A stretch of 64,000 nucleotides of DNA, from NCBI RefSeq assembly GCF_901709675.1, contig NC_051094.1, forward strand, positions 5,111,001 to 5,175,000. The letters run 5' to 3'. The translations under genes and the position numbers were made by a program. Under the pieces are notes generated by a model that was given only the letters and a program-made list of their open reading frames with translations, was not told where the DNA came from and did no database searches. The DNA is from Syngnathus acus. Its lineage: Eukaryota; Chordata; Actinopteri; Syngnathiformes; Syngnathidae. Positions 53,825 to 64,000 of the stretch are shown here, one piece after another. Every line of letters begins with the position of its first letter. Position 1 is the stretch's first letter.

Positions 53825-56800
53825 ATGTCACTGTTCCAATCGGCGCTGGATTTCCTCGCCGGGCCCGGCTCGATCGGAGCGGCAAGTCGGGACCAGAACG
53901 ACTTTGTGGGGCAGATGGTCGAGTTGGGTGACATGAAACTGCGGATCAAGCGGGTGATTGCGGAAGGTAAAGGAATACACATTGTTGTTCATTGACAGTG
54001 GACTCGTGCTAACTCGCAGCCGGTAAGCTAACTTGCTAACAATTTATTCAGTTGCCGATAAATGACAGTTACGTTAGCACGTATTTTAAGTAGATATGCA
54101 GCAATAAACTAAACTTTGGTGCAATTGCATCGGTTTGACTGACAGGACTGCGTGACGACTTGAACTCCAAACTGCTGATGATGTTTGTTTTGTAGGAAAA
54201 TCTAGCTGTCTGCAAAGTGAACCTTTATATTCGCGCTCCACTGTTCACGAATTCAACTGATTGCACATTGTCTTATTTTTATTTTTTCTTCTTCCCCAAC
54301 CTCCGATTAATTCCGGACATAAGTCAGCCATTCACATTCTTTGGACACCATCTCATAGAATTTGGGAGCCATTGAATCATGTTGAATTGAGTACACAAAA
54401 GCTTTGCCAACATCTCTATCGTCTATCATAGCCCTTTTTGTTAAGGGTTCCTTCAAAAGTCCTACAGAATAGACATGTCATCTCCAAAGCTGACCTTTAT
54501 AGGCCAAATCAGGGATGATGACAACTAGCAGCCCGCTGCCATTCAACAGGTTAGGGAATGTGTGATCCTATGCTGCCCCTCCAGTAACACTGAAGAAAAA
54601 ATGGGGACCCCTCCAGCATTTAAGTAGCCGATCCCAGGGCTAGATAGACAAACACAAATAAGAAACTATAACAATTAAAGTAAAGTTGTGTTTGTCCTTG
54701 TCTGTTATTTACCCTATTTTGAAATTTTGGCCCTTGTTTTATTCTTGCACTCGTATTATTCTTGCACTCATGTGCGCTGCTGTGACAAGTGAATTTCCCC
54801 GCTGTGGGATGAATAAAGTTCAATCAATCAATCAATCAATCAATAGAGAAGCAAGGAGTTTATTTATGTGAGATGGAGTGAGATCTAAAGTAACAAAGAT
54901 GTAGAGAAGGAACGAACACAACCAGGTCATGTTAAAAAGAAAAGAAAAGAAAAAGAGAAGATTATGGCCAATTTTCTTATTAAAAAAATACAATGACTGC
55001 AATAATGAAGAATAGGAGTGAAACAAAAAATCAGAATCAGAAGAATTAAAGCAATATAGACGAAGAAAGTGGGAAGAATCGTTAACAATGTGCTTTCCGC
55101 AGGCGGCTTCGCATTTGTCTACGAAGCCCAAGACGTCAGCAGTGGCAAAGACTACGCTCTGAAGGTCAGAGGAAACTTGTTGAATACAAGCCTTCCGTGC
55201 TTTAATCCGGATTCATTCCGCTTTTATACCTCGTGAGCGTGACATGTCAAATTCTGCTTCTGGGTTTTACTCCAGCGACTTTTGTCCAACGAGGATGAGA
55301 AAAACAAGGAAATAATCCAGGAAATTTGCTTCATGGTACGCCCGCCACCCCTATTTTCGAAATCTGAAAATTCAAATTTTGTAAAAACTTTCCCGGTCGG
55401 CCTTTGCAGAAAAAGCTGTCGGGGCACCCCAACGTGGTCCAGTTCTGCTCTGCCGCCTCCATTGGCAAAGAGGAGTCGGACACGGGTCAGGCCGAGTTCC
55501 TCATCCTCACCGAACTCTGCAAAGGTACGTTCATGACGGCCGCGACGCATATTTTGCGCAGTCGTGACTTCCTCTTTTCCGGCCGTCTGCGGCTTGGCTG
55601 AACCTTCACCCGCTTTCTGACGTTTGAATATGACTGCTTTCGAGGGCAACCTTTATCTCCTGTTTGGAATGAAACAACATCAAATCGTTGCAGCATCGAC
55701 GTGGTGCGCCATCTTGTGTTTGTGCCTGGGCCACCAGGGGGGCAGGATAATATATACATACGAATTTACGCAAAGAAGATGGGTCACAACAGCTCAGTAT
55801 TCTATACCCGTATTTTTTTAATTCCGATATTTGACGGAATAAAATTCTGCGTGACCGATCAGCCGAGCATTTTAAACAATATATCATGAATTTAAAAATA
55901 ATTTTTTGTACTCCCATAACACCTAGAACAATCCTTTAATTCGTTGGGCTGCTCTCGTTCATGGTTTCTACATCAAATCAATTTGTTGTCCTCTGCACAG
56001 TGCAGTGCTGTTCCTCTCCAGTCCTGTAGGTGGTAGTAAACGCCAAATACAGATTTTTATCTGTCTTCTGCGTGTTGCTACTGTGTTTCAACGCCACTGA
56101 GACAGAAGGTAATGGGGACCCTGCAAACATTTGGTCTCACCCTCAGGCCAGCTGGTGGACTTCCTTCGGCGAGTGGAGCAGCGCGCCCCCGTCTCCTGCG
56201 ACACGGTGCTGAAGGTTTTCTACCAGACGTGTCGTGCCGTGCAGCACCTGCACAAGCAGAAGCCCCATGTCATCCACAGAGACCTTAAGGTGGGCCCCAA
56301 CAATGACATCACCTTTGCACACACCGCGTCGCACATCTCAAGAAACAATTTCAAATCTACACACAAGACCTTATAATCTTTTCAAGAGTGGTTTTTTTTT
56401 TGGTTTGTGGTCATTTTTGCTCAGTAGAGCGAATCACTCGTAATTCCTAACGATGGTTTGAGCCATGTCGCCATCTCTCGCTTGCAGATTGAGAACCTGC
56501 TGATTAGTAACCAAGGCACCGTCAAACTGTGCGACTTTGGCAGTGCCACCAGCGTGGCTCACGACCCCGACTACAGCTGGTCGGCACAGAAGAGGTCCAT
56601 GGTGGAGGACGAGGTACGTGCGCGACCTCACGCTTCTTTGCCCACATTTTAACGGCGCTTTGATTCAACGTTTGGGGATAGTCTCAAATCGGTTCCAAAA
56701 AAAATAAAGTCCACTTCAAAAGCATTGGTGGTCAAGTACATGAATGGCAAAGCAGCAGGTGGCACTCTAAGCCTAACAACAATGCTGAGAAATAAAAGAA

Positions 56801-59800
56801 AATAATCCCATCGAAATGATCAAATTGTTATTAAGTACACCCTTTTCGACACATTTCTACTCCAAAATGACTTTGCAGTTTAAATTTAGATCGTATTTCC
56901 CTCTCTCCATAATTATCCACGCATAATTATAAATACAAAAGATGTCCGTCTAATGAAATATGTACTTAATATTTGATCGTACCGCAGTCTATTGTGTTTT
57001 GCTCTAAATTAATACTTTATAATTATTTAATCTGTCCATGTCAGTTAAATCAATGCGTTAAGTTATTAGATCGTAGTTTTGCTATATTTTTTTGTCATTT
57101 ATTTTTACATTCTAAAGTGTCTATATAGGATTATTAGTATGGCATAGATATTTGATTATGTATACTTCTTACAATTAGAATAAAAGACCGAAAGAAAAAA
57201 TATCAAAATCGTTTTTTTCCCCCGATTGCAAGTTCTGAAACGTATACGAAAAGAAAAGGTCGTTTGCTGCCATTAAATAACCATGAAGTTTCCCCCCCTC
57301 CCTCATGACCGCCGCACCCGTAGGAGAAATCACATTGACAAGCACCAGGCTCGCTGTTGATTGAATAACCAAGCGGGCAGTCCATGATGTTTTGTGCGGC
57401 TTTGACCACAACGAAATGCGCCCCGAGATTTGTGTTTGTAACCTGCACATCCGTCACGCTGATAACACACACGTGCTTTTATTGGACCATCACGGTTAAA
57501 ACCATTCTAACCTCGCGTTGTTCCCCTCATTCAGGACTTTGGCCTTTTATTTCCACCTCACCATTTTTGCTATTTGTTAGCAGTTAGCTATGCTGAATTT
57601 GATTGGATCGACTTTACATATGCTAGGTCTAAGTAATGACGACCGTGTGGCTCTCTGAGCTGAAGTCTTCTGGAGCAGTTGCTTTGGATTTCGCAACCTT
57701 ACAGTGTGTACCTGTGTGCGCGTACACACGTCTGTTTGTCTGCCTGTCTGTCCGTAGATCACAAGGAACACCACTCCAGCATACCGAACACCGGAAATGA
57801 TCGACCTGTACTCCAACTATCCCATCAATGAGAAGCAAGACATCTGGGTCAGACCTCCGTTTTACCTTGTGTTTAATCACCTGAGCACAAAACCAACAGA
57901 TGCCAATGTCCACAGACCCATACCCACCCATCTAACCACCCAGCCTATGCATCCATCCATCCATCCATCCATCCATCCATCCATCCATCCATCCATCCAT
58001 CCATCCATCCATCCATCCATCCATCCATCCATCCATCCATCCATCCATCTGAAGCAAATTTCTTATCCCACCCTACGACAATCAGCAAGGAAGCGGATAC
58101 ACGAGTAATCAATTAATCCCCCATGCCTAATTTTTCCTGCCCCATACAGGCCCTGGGCTGCATCCTCTACCTGTTGTGTTTCAAGCAACACCCGTTCGAG
58201 GAAGGCGCCAAGCTGCAGATCGTCAACGGGAAGTACTCCGTGCCGCAGAACGACACCAAGTACACGGTCTACCACAATCTCATTCGTAAGTGCGCCGCGT
58301 CTAGAGTCGGTACTGGAAGCAGGTGGCAGTACCCCTCTTTCATTTGCAGGCTCCATGTTGAAAGTGAATCCCGGGGAGCGGCTCTCCATCACAGAAGTGG
58401 TCAACCAGCTTCAGGAAATAGCGGCGGCCCGAAACGTCAACCCCAAGTCCCCCATCACAGAGGTAGTGTCACCTTTTCGGAATGGTTGCTCATTCATTTT
58501 CGTCGTAGCGCTGCACTTGTTAGCAAATTAGCAAAGTCATTTGTCACCAACATGGAAGCATGCTTGAATCGCCGCACCGATTGAAATAGAAATAAATCCC
58601 CGCTCGAACCCCCGTCTTCACGCCCGCTCGGCATGGTGCCTCACATTTAGCAGTTGAGCCACAATCCTTATCCCAAATTATGCCACTTCATTAATGAGCA
58701 AATCCTCCACCAAATTTGCCATTTATGTTAAGCTGATTTCAGGGTCAGAAAGCCTCCACTTTGTAGCCATTATATACACAGTCGTCAGCTTAGATAATTG
58801 ATAGGGGCCGTCTATATAAATAACTACTGAAGGGTTATCGAATCACATTTTAACTCAAGAAAAAACAAATTTGAGGAGAGGCCACTGAAAGGACATAATT
58901 GATTAGAATGCAAAGAATGAAACATTTTTACCACATTTTTGCTCAGTTCTATGGGCATGAAGCGACTCTTTCTGGTGCGTGCGGATCAGACACTATTTTG
59001 TCTTTTTATTATCCGTCCATCATCGAGGATAAAGAATATACGCCTGTTTATTTAAATATGTTGCTCTACAATTTGGGTTCTGAGATCAGCTGCTCAAAGG
59101 GGATCACGAGACCCCAATTTTGATTGAGCTCAACAGATTTAGACGACGCAAAATGAGGCGGTTGTTTGCTTCTAATTTTTATGTTGGAAAATTGCTAAAT
59201 AGGGTCACTGGCGTGTGAAGGCGCCACTCTGTTTTGCGGCTCGCGGGCCTCATTTTGAGAAACGCTACTTTACAGCTCCCGATACTGTCCGTAGCCGCCT
59301 CCTTCGAAGGGAAGAAGGCTAATCTGATTAGCGTTATGGGGTTTCCCTGCTGCCCGTAAGAAGATTATTGTCCTCCGCCTCCTCATGAACTTCCTTCGAC
59401 GACACGGTGGAGTGCAAGGAAAGCGGAGTAGATAGCGCCGATCGCCGTCTCGGGATTTTGTTAGCGTTGAAAGAAGCTTTTGGAAGGGCATGATGTTGAC
59501 CGCCTACTACTGCTGGCGTCCCATGCATGACGGATATGAATGTCTGCAGCTCCTGGAGCAGAATGGAGGGTTCGGAAGTAACGGGGCGGCGGCGGCAGCA
59601 TCGACGGCGGCGACGACGGTCACGGCCCCCTCGCAGATACAACACAACAATGCAGGTGAGCGCTACTTCTTTTGTCCATAATGGGATTTAGAATTGTTTT
59701 TAAATGCTTTCTATGGTGATGGGGATGTCTGCTTGTAGGCGTGGCTCTCTTGAAATGGCACTTGTTGGGTCTACTCATTTATAAATCATCAAATGTGTAC

Positions 59801-62800
59801 AAATAAAACCTCTTTGTATAAATTGCTAATTGATGGATCGCTAAAACCAGTTTCTTTGAAATGTTGTCTATTTGGTGAAAAGAAATACAGGTACATTTAG
59901 ACTGTACACCATTGCCATGCTAATAATAAGTAAGAGATTGGTTTGACAATTTTGCCCACATTTTCCCTAAACTCATACGATAAAGGCATTTACGATCCCG
60001 ACCAGTCGGGTAGCGGCTTCCTGGACATCCTCAAGGGAGGAACCGAGCGCTTCCTGACCAACATCAAGGATACCTCCTCCAAGGTCATCCAGTCCGTAGC
60101 CAGGTAAGATGCTTGTTTCTTGTTTTTTTTGTCTTTTATCGACCGATCTCACATGGACGTCGCCGTCACTGTTTCCTCCCGGCTCCTTATGCCGGAGTGC
60201 AAATCAAAGTCTGAAGGTTTTCCACTGTTCTCCTTCTGTTTGGCTGAATTCATTGTTTTTCACCCTTGGTATTTGGTTTGGTCATTTTGTGTATTTGTTT
60301 TTCCTTTTTTCTCTCCGTCCAATCCCTCACCATGTCTCCATCTGCTAGCAACCCAAGGTAAACATTGAGCCTCGGCCAAGCTCCTGTAGTCTGAGCGTGT
60401 GTTTGATTTAGTTCAACTCTGTTGCATTTGTATTGTCTGCAAAATAACTGCTAATTTGCGCGTGCTCCACTACCACCGCAATCATAACGAGGATCAATCG
60501 TTTGCTGTTTTTGTCATTTGATTTGAAGCGGCATAATGTGTCTCCCCTCAAGACGAAGAAGAGACGTGCGACAACGCATGAATGATTGCTAACCAAGCAG
60601 TGTCCGAACTCGACGTCACATAATGATGCATACTAACTTTCAAATTGACCCGGTTAAAAGGCATTTTACAATTTGAAATATGTCCCGGTCAAAGTGACCC
60701 GGGTGCATTGTTTGTACTCCTGACAAGCGGCAAAACGAGAATTATGCCACTGGATGACCTGAACTCGGGTTCCTTTGACTCGCAATGTATTGGGAGTGCC
60801 GGGCCAGTTGTTCGGCTTTAAAACGGGTCACTTTGACCCGCAGTGTGTTACTTAATATGGCTGTCGCAGTCATATGCAGGGAGGATGTTTGAAGCACTTT
60901 TTTTTTTTGGTCCACCTCTGCGACCCTGCCCTTTGTTTTGCAGCTACGCCAAAGGTGACCTAGATATCTCCTACATCACCTCGAGAATAGCAGGTTAGTT
61001 TTCGGTCGGGAACCAACCTGTTCAATATTTCCATCCCTTTTTTCGTCTCACAAGTAAAGTTTGCATCTGTATGCAGTCATGTCTTTCCCGGCCGAAGGGG
61101 TGGAGTCTGCTATAAAGAATAATATCGAGGACGTGCGCCTATTTCTGGATTCGCGGCACCCAGGACACTACGCCGTCTACAACCTCTCCAGGCGCTCCTA
61201 TAGGCCGTCCCGCTTCCACAATCGGGTACGCGTGCGAGCGGGCGGGCAGCTTGCGCAAGCTCTGCTGTCGATTATTTTGTCGATTTAATAGACAAGTTGG
61301 TTGATGTCGATTGTTTCCGAACATCAATGAGATGTCCTTTAAGAGCTCCCGAACGTGCGCAAACGGCGTCCCCCGTGTTTTCCCGGCCTAGGTCTCGGAA
61401 TGCAACTGGCAGGTTCGCCGCTCTCCCCACCTGCGCAGTCTGTACAGCGTGTGCAAGAACATGCATCAGTGGCTCAAGCAGGACCAGAGGAACATCTGCG
61501 TGGTCCACTGCCTGGTAAGCAGGCGCCAGAAGGTGGCCGCGCTGCTCTTGCCTTTTGTGTGCAGCGTCGTCTGTTTTTGCCGCAGGACGGCAGGGCAGCG
61601 TCCGCCGTGGCCGTTTGCTCCTTCCTGTGCTTCTGCCGCCTCTTCACCACGGCCGAAGCGGCCGTCTACATGTTCTCCATGAAGCGGTGCCCGCCCGGTA
61701 TAGCCCCATCTCACAAGAGGTGGTGCCGCCGCCCCGCGTTTGTGTCCCCTTTCCGTTACGGCGCCGTGACAGCCGGCTGATTTGTGCAGGTACATCGAGT
61801 ACATGTGCGACATGATGGCGGAGGAGCCCATCGTCCCGCACGGCAAGCCCGTTCTCATCCACGCCATCACCATGACGCCCGTGCCGCTGTTTAACAAGCA
61901 GCGCAATGGCTGTCGGCCCTTCTGCGAGGTCTACGTCGGCGACGAGAGGGTCCTCACCACCTCGCAGGAGTATGACCGGATGAAGTATGTCTGCGTTTGG
62001 TTTCTTTTCAAGCATAGAATGCTCCAGGCGGTAAATTGAGAGGAATCTGTGTTTATGAAATGGAATCAAATGTTTCAGCAGTGTGAAGCTCCTTTGATGT
62101 CGCGGCTCATGTTCCATTTACAGGGATTTTAAAATGGAGGACGGACGAGCGGAGATTCCTCTCAACGTGACCGTCCAAGGAGACGTGCTGGTGGTGATCT
62201 ACCACGCCAGGTCCACGCTGGGAGGACGTCTGCAGGCCAAGGCAAGAATGAATACCGTATTTCTTCTAATTATCGCCAAGGGGCACTGAAATGGGCGATG
62301 ATATGTATATTTTCCTTATGTAGTATGCAATAGCTGCATCTCACCGGTGTTCTCAACACTAGATCTACCTCTAACAGCGGGGTGCGTCAATTGACGCTCC
62401 ATCGATGAGACACGTCGCACATCACATGTTGCGCACGTCATATTATCGCGATCGTCTTGTTCGACCGCACGCCCCGATAACGTAATTGTGTGAGGATATT
62501 GTAGCGGAGTGACGAGTGTAATAGTTTAGGGAGAAAACCAATTTAAAAGGGACATTCGATGTGCTGTCACAATCAGTCATATTTAAACTTGCGCAATGAC
62601 GTCGGCATGCGGTCGCGGAGGAAAACGTAAGTTTTGGGGGGGATTTTTAGCAGCATGGGCGATAATTAGAGGTATCAATGTTTATTTATTTATGTCATCG
62701 CTAACACACACTGGGGGATTATTAGAATGTGGGCGATAATTAGAATAAATTCGGTACCTCCGGTAAAGAGTTCTTTGGTCCCGTTATGATGCACACATTT

Positions 62801-63987
62801 TTTTTTATCCCTTGGGCAAACTTCTTTTTTGGAACGTGTGCACTTCCAAGCAAGACGGCAGGGTCGTTGATACTTTTTGATCCAGCGTCGTCGTATCTTC
62901 CTCGGTGAAAGCCGCTCCCAGGGGCTGAATTTCCAAAACATCGTCATTTATACATTGGCTTCCCTGCGTTTGCTGTTTCAGATGGCCTCCATGAAAATGT
63001 TCCAGATCCAGTTCCACACAGGCTTTGTGCCCAGAAATGCTACCACGGTGAAGTTTGCCAAGTCAGTATTTTCATTTTTTTTTACGTTGAAACGTTTTCT
63101 TATTTTGCACCAGAAAATAAAAAGGAAAAAAAAATCACACAAACTATTGGTTCGTTCTCAGTAACGGGAGAAATGTCTCTAATCTCAAAACTTTGACTTT
63201 TTGACCCCAACAAAATGCATCTTTGTTCTTCTGCCATGACATTGCTTTCCGGCAGATACGACCTGGACGCCTGCGACATCCAGGAGAAATATCCGGACTT
63301 GTTTCAGGTCAACCTGGACATTGACGTGGAGCCCCGGGACCGAGCCAGCGCCAAGACTCTGCCGTGGGACGGCTTTCAAACCAAGGGCCTCAACCCCAAG
63401 ATCCTCTTTTCGTCCCGCGACGAGCAGCAAGAGATCCTCAGCAAATTTGGTAGATTACACCTTTTGGAAGCAATGTTGTTTTTCAACTCTGCTGGCCATT
63501 TTTGGACCAATTTAAGGTCGAAAGAGCCGTGCAGTAGAAGAATGAAAGAATTTGCTCACCTTTCACGATCTGCAGGTAAACCGGAACTGCCACGTCAGCC
63601 GGGATCCTCTGCGTTCTATGACGCCGGTCAACCGCCTCAGCAACCCGCGCAAGCCTCGCAAAGCTCGACCGCCTCGGAAGCGGATTCTCCCGTGAGCAGC
63701 GACACCGGCGCCAACAACTTCTTCCAGACGCTGGACTGGGAAGGTGCGAGGTCATTCCATGTGCTTTAAAAGCTTCTACACTTTGAATTGTTCATAAGCC
63801 TGTCTGTGCGTGTCTGTCAGATGTCGGCGGGCCTCTAGACACATCGGGCATCCAAACGGGCGGGTCCTCGAATGAGCTGGAAGATCTGAGTGACCAGTCG
63901 GAAGGAGAGTCCTACTCGTGCTCGACCCACAGCGGGGAGCCTCCGGCGCGGGATAACAGCGAGCCGCTCTTCGATGCCGACTTCCAG
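53825..63987 (+). CDS. gak: Cyclin-G-associated kinase (auxilin 2), partial at the 3' end
   Basis: Ser/Thr kinase and auxilin-like cofactor that phosphorylates AP1/AP2 and drives Hsc70 uncoating of clathrin vesicles. Exons: 53825-53966, 55103-55164, 55276-55335, 55410-55524, 56147-56289, 56488-56613, 57758-57847, 58150-58285, 58350-58462, 59550-59655, 59986-60103, 60944-60993, 61077-61225, 61392-61514, 61586-61719, 61790-61984, 62124-62241, 62982-63061, 63256-63449, 63576-63743, 63821-63987: 863 codons in frame. The kinase domain is complete: GGFAFVYEA loop, YALK lysine, HRDLK plus N, CDFG, YRTPE. The PTEN/C2-like region follows ([33 protein letters not shown]); its phosphatase loop lacks the catalytic Cys-x5-Arg spacing of active enzymes, as in human. 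Intron 17 has a GC donor. The clathrin-binding tail and J domain lie beyond the window. The start [16 protein letters not shown] matches the family. Confidence 0.95.
54690..54846 (+). repeat. LINE/SINE 3' end with TCAA tail
   Basis: TGTGACAAGTGAATTTCCCC followed by GCTGTGGGATGAATAAAGT and a (TCAA)n run at 54822-54843 is the typical 3' end of fish L2/CR1-like elements. It is in gak intron 1. Confidence 0.6.
57951..58049. repeat. ATCC tetranucleotide microsatellite
   Basis: 99 bases of perfect ATCC units in gak intron 7, 100 bases before exon 8. It may derive from a SINE tail. Confidence 0.97.
60349..60357 (+). other. gak: Candidate 9-nt in-frame microexon of gak
   Basis: CAACCCAAG lies between a CTGCTAG acceptor with a very long pyrimidine tract (about 60295-60345) and an AG|GTAAAC donor, inside the intron between exons 11 and 12. 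Both flanking joins are phase 2, so inclusion would change VAS-YAKGD to VAS-NPS-YAKGD without a frame change. Evidence is sequence signals only. Confidence 0.45.
60604..60850. repeat. Possible MITE with inverted GGTCA..GACCC motifs
   Basis: GGTCAAAGTGACCCGGGT near 60692 and CGGGTCACTTTGACCCGC near 60824 are inverted relative to each other, and another GACCCGG lies near 60648. The pattern resembles subterminal repeats of piggyBac-type elements, but borders and target duplication are not clear. Confidence 0.3.
62242..62981 (+). other. gak: GC-AG intron 17 of gak
   Basis: Exon 17 ends ...GGCCAAG and the intron starts GCAAGA, not GT. The upstream and downstream frames ([10 protein letters not shown] and [15 protein letters not shown]) match the family across the join. 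AG|GCAAG is the usual context of the GC-donor class. The acceptor is TTTCAG at 62976-62981. Confidence 0.85.
62253..62756. mobile_element. Tc1/mariner-type MITE in gak intron 17
   Basis: About 504 bp with TA at both borders. Left terminus TACCGTATTTCTTCTAATTA and right terminus, on the reverse strand, TACCGAATTTATTCTAATTA are near-perfect inverted repeats that continue through TCGCC. There is no coding frame. The left end begins only 12 bases after the exon 17 donor. Confidence 0.7.
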
Positions 63988-64000
63988 GTACGCAAAATAT

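Overview
This window is vertebrate nuclear DNA, almost certainly from a teleost fish and probably a percomorph. The genes are split by GT-AG introns, three deeply conserved vertebrate genes are recognisable exon by exon (xbp1, znrf3, gak), and the intergenic DNA carries long CA/TG and GGAT microsatellites plus hAT-, piggyBac- and Tc1/mariner-type MITEs and tRNA-derived SINE fragments. The tandem C2H2 zinc-finger genes share an N-terminal coding exon of a style common in percomorphs. A syngnathid-like fish is possible but not proven.

Layout. (1) 1-7150, plus strand: a tandem cluster of C2H2 zinc-finger genes. ZNF-A (144-1684) and ZNF-C (4565-6208) read intact, ZNF-B (2380-3909) has a frameshift and a broken finger, and a fourth copy survives only as a decayed first exon (7033-7146). 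(2) 7150-10950: AT-rich intergenic DNA with two weak exon-like segments. (3) 10951-12997, minus strand: xbp1 in five exons, including the 26-nt IRE1 intron and the XBP1u arrest-peptide frame; a homopolymer in exon 3 is one base too long for the reading frame. (4) 13000-17878: intergenic DNA and the znrf3 upstream region, with a MITE about 0.4 kb before the start codon. (5) 17879-51015, plus strand: znrf3, eight coding exons, with a 20.8-kb intron 1 and an 8.2-kb intron 2 that hold most of the repeats. (6) 53825 to the right edge, plus strand: gak, 21 coding exons seen plus a candidate 9-nt microexon; the gene runs off the window before its clathrin-binding region and J domain.

Biology. xbp1 and znrf3 are divergent neighbours here as on human 22q12, so this pair is conserved synteny. 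XBP1 is the transcription factor of the IRE1 branch of the unfolded protein response. ZNRF3 is the membrane RING E3 ligase that clears Frizzled/LRP6 and limits Wnt signalling. GAK is the kinase/auxilin that uncoats clathrin vesicles; its human gene is elsewhere (4p16), so its position here reflects fish gene order. The genes do not form one pathway. No wholly new system stands out. The most useful observations are the apparent frameshifts in xbp1 and ZNF-B, the zinc-finger cluster with its shared N-terminal exon, the candidate gak microexon, a paired CACGTG promoter in gak, an overlapping uORF on znrf3, and several well-delimited MITEs.
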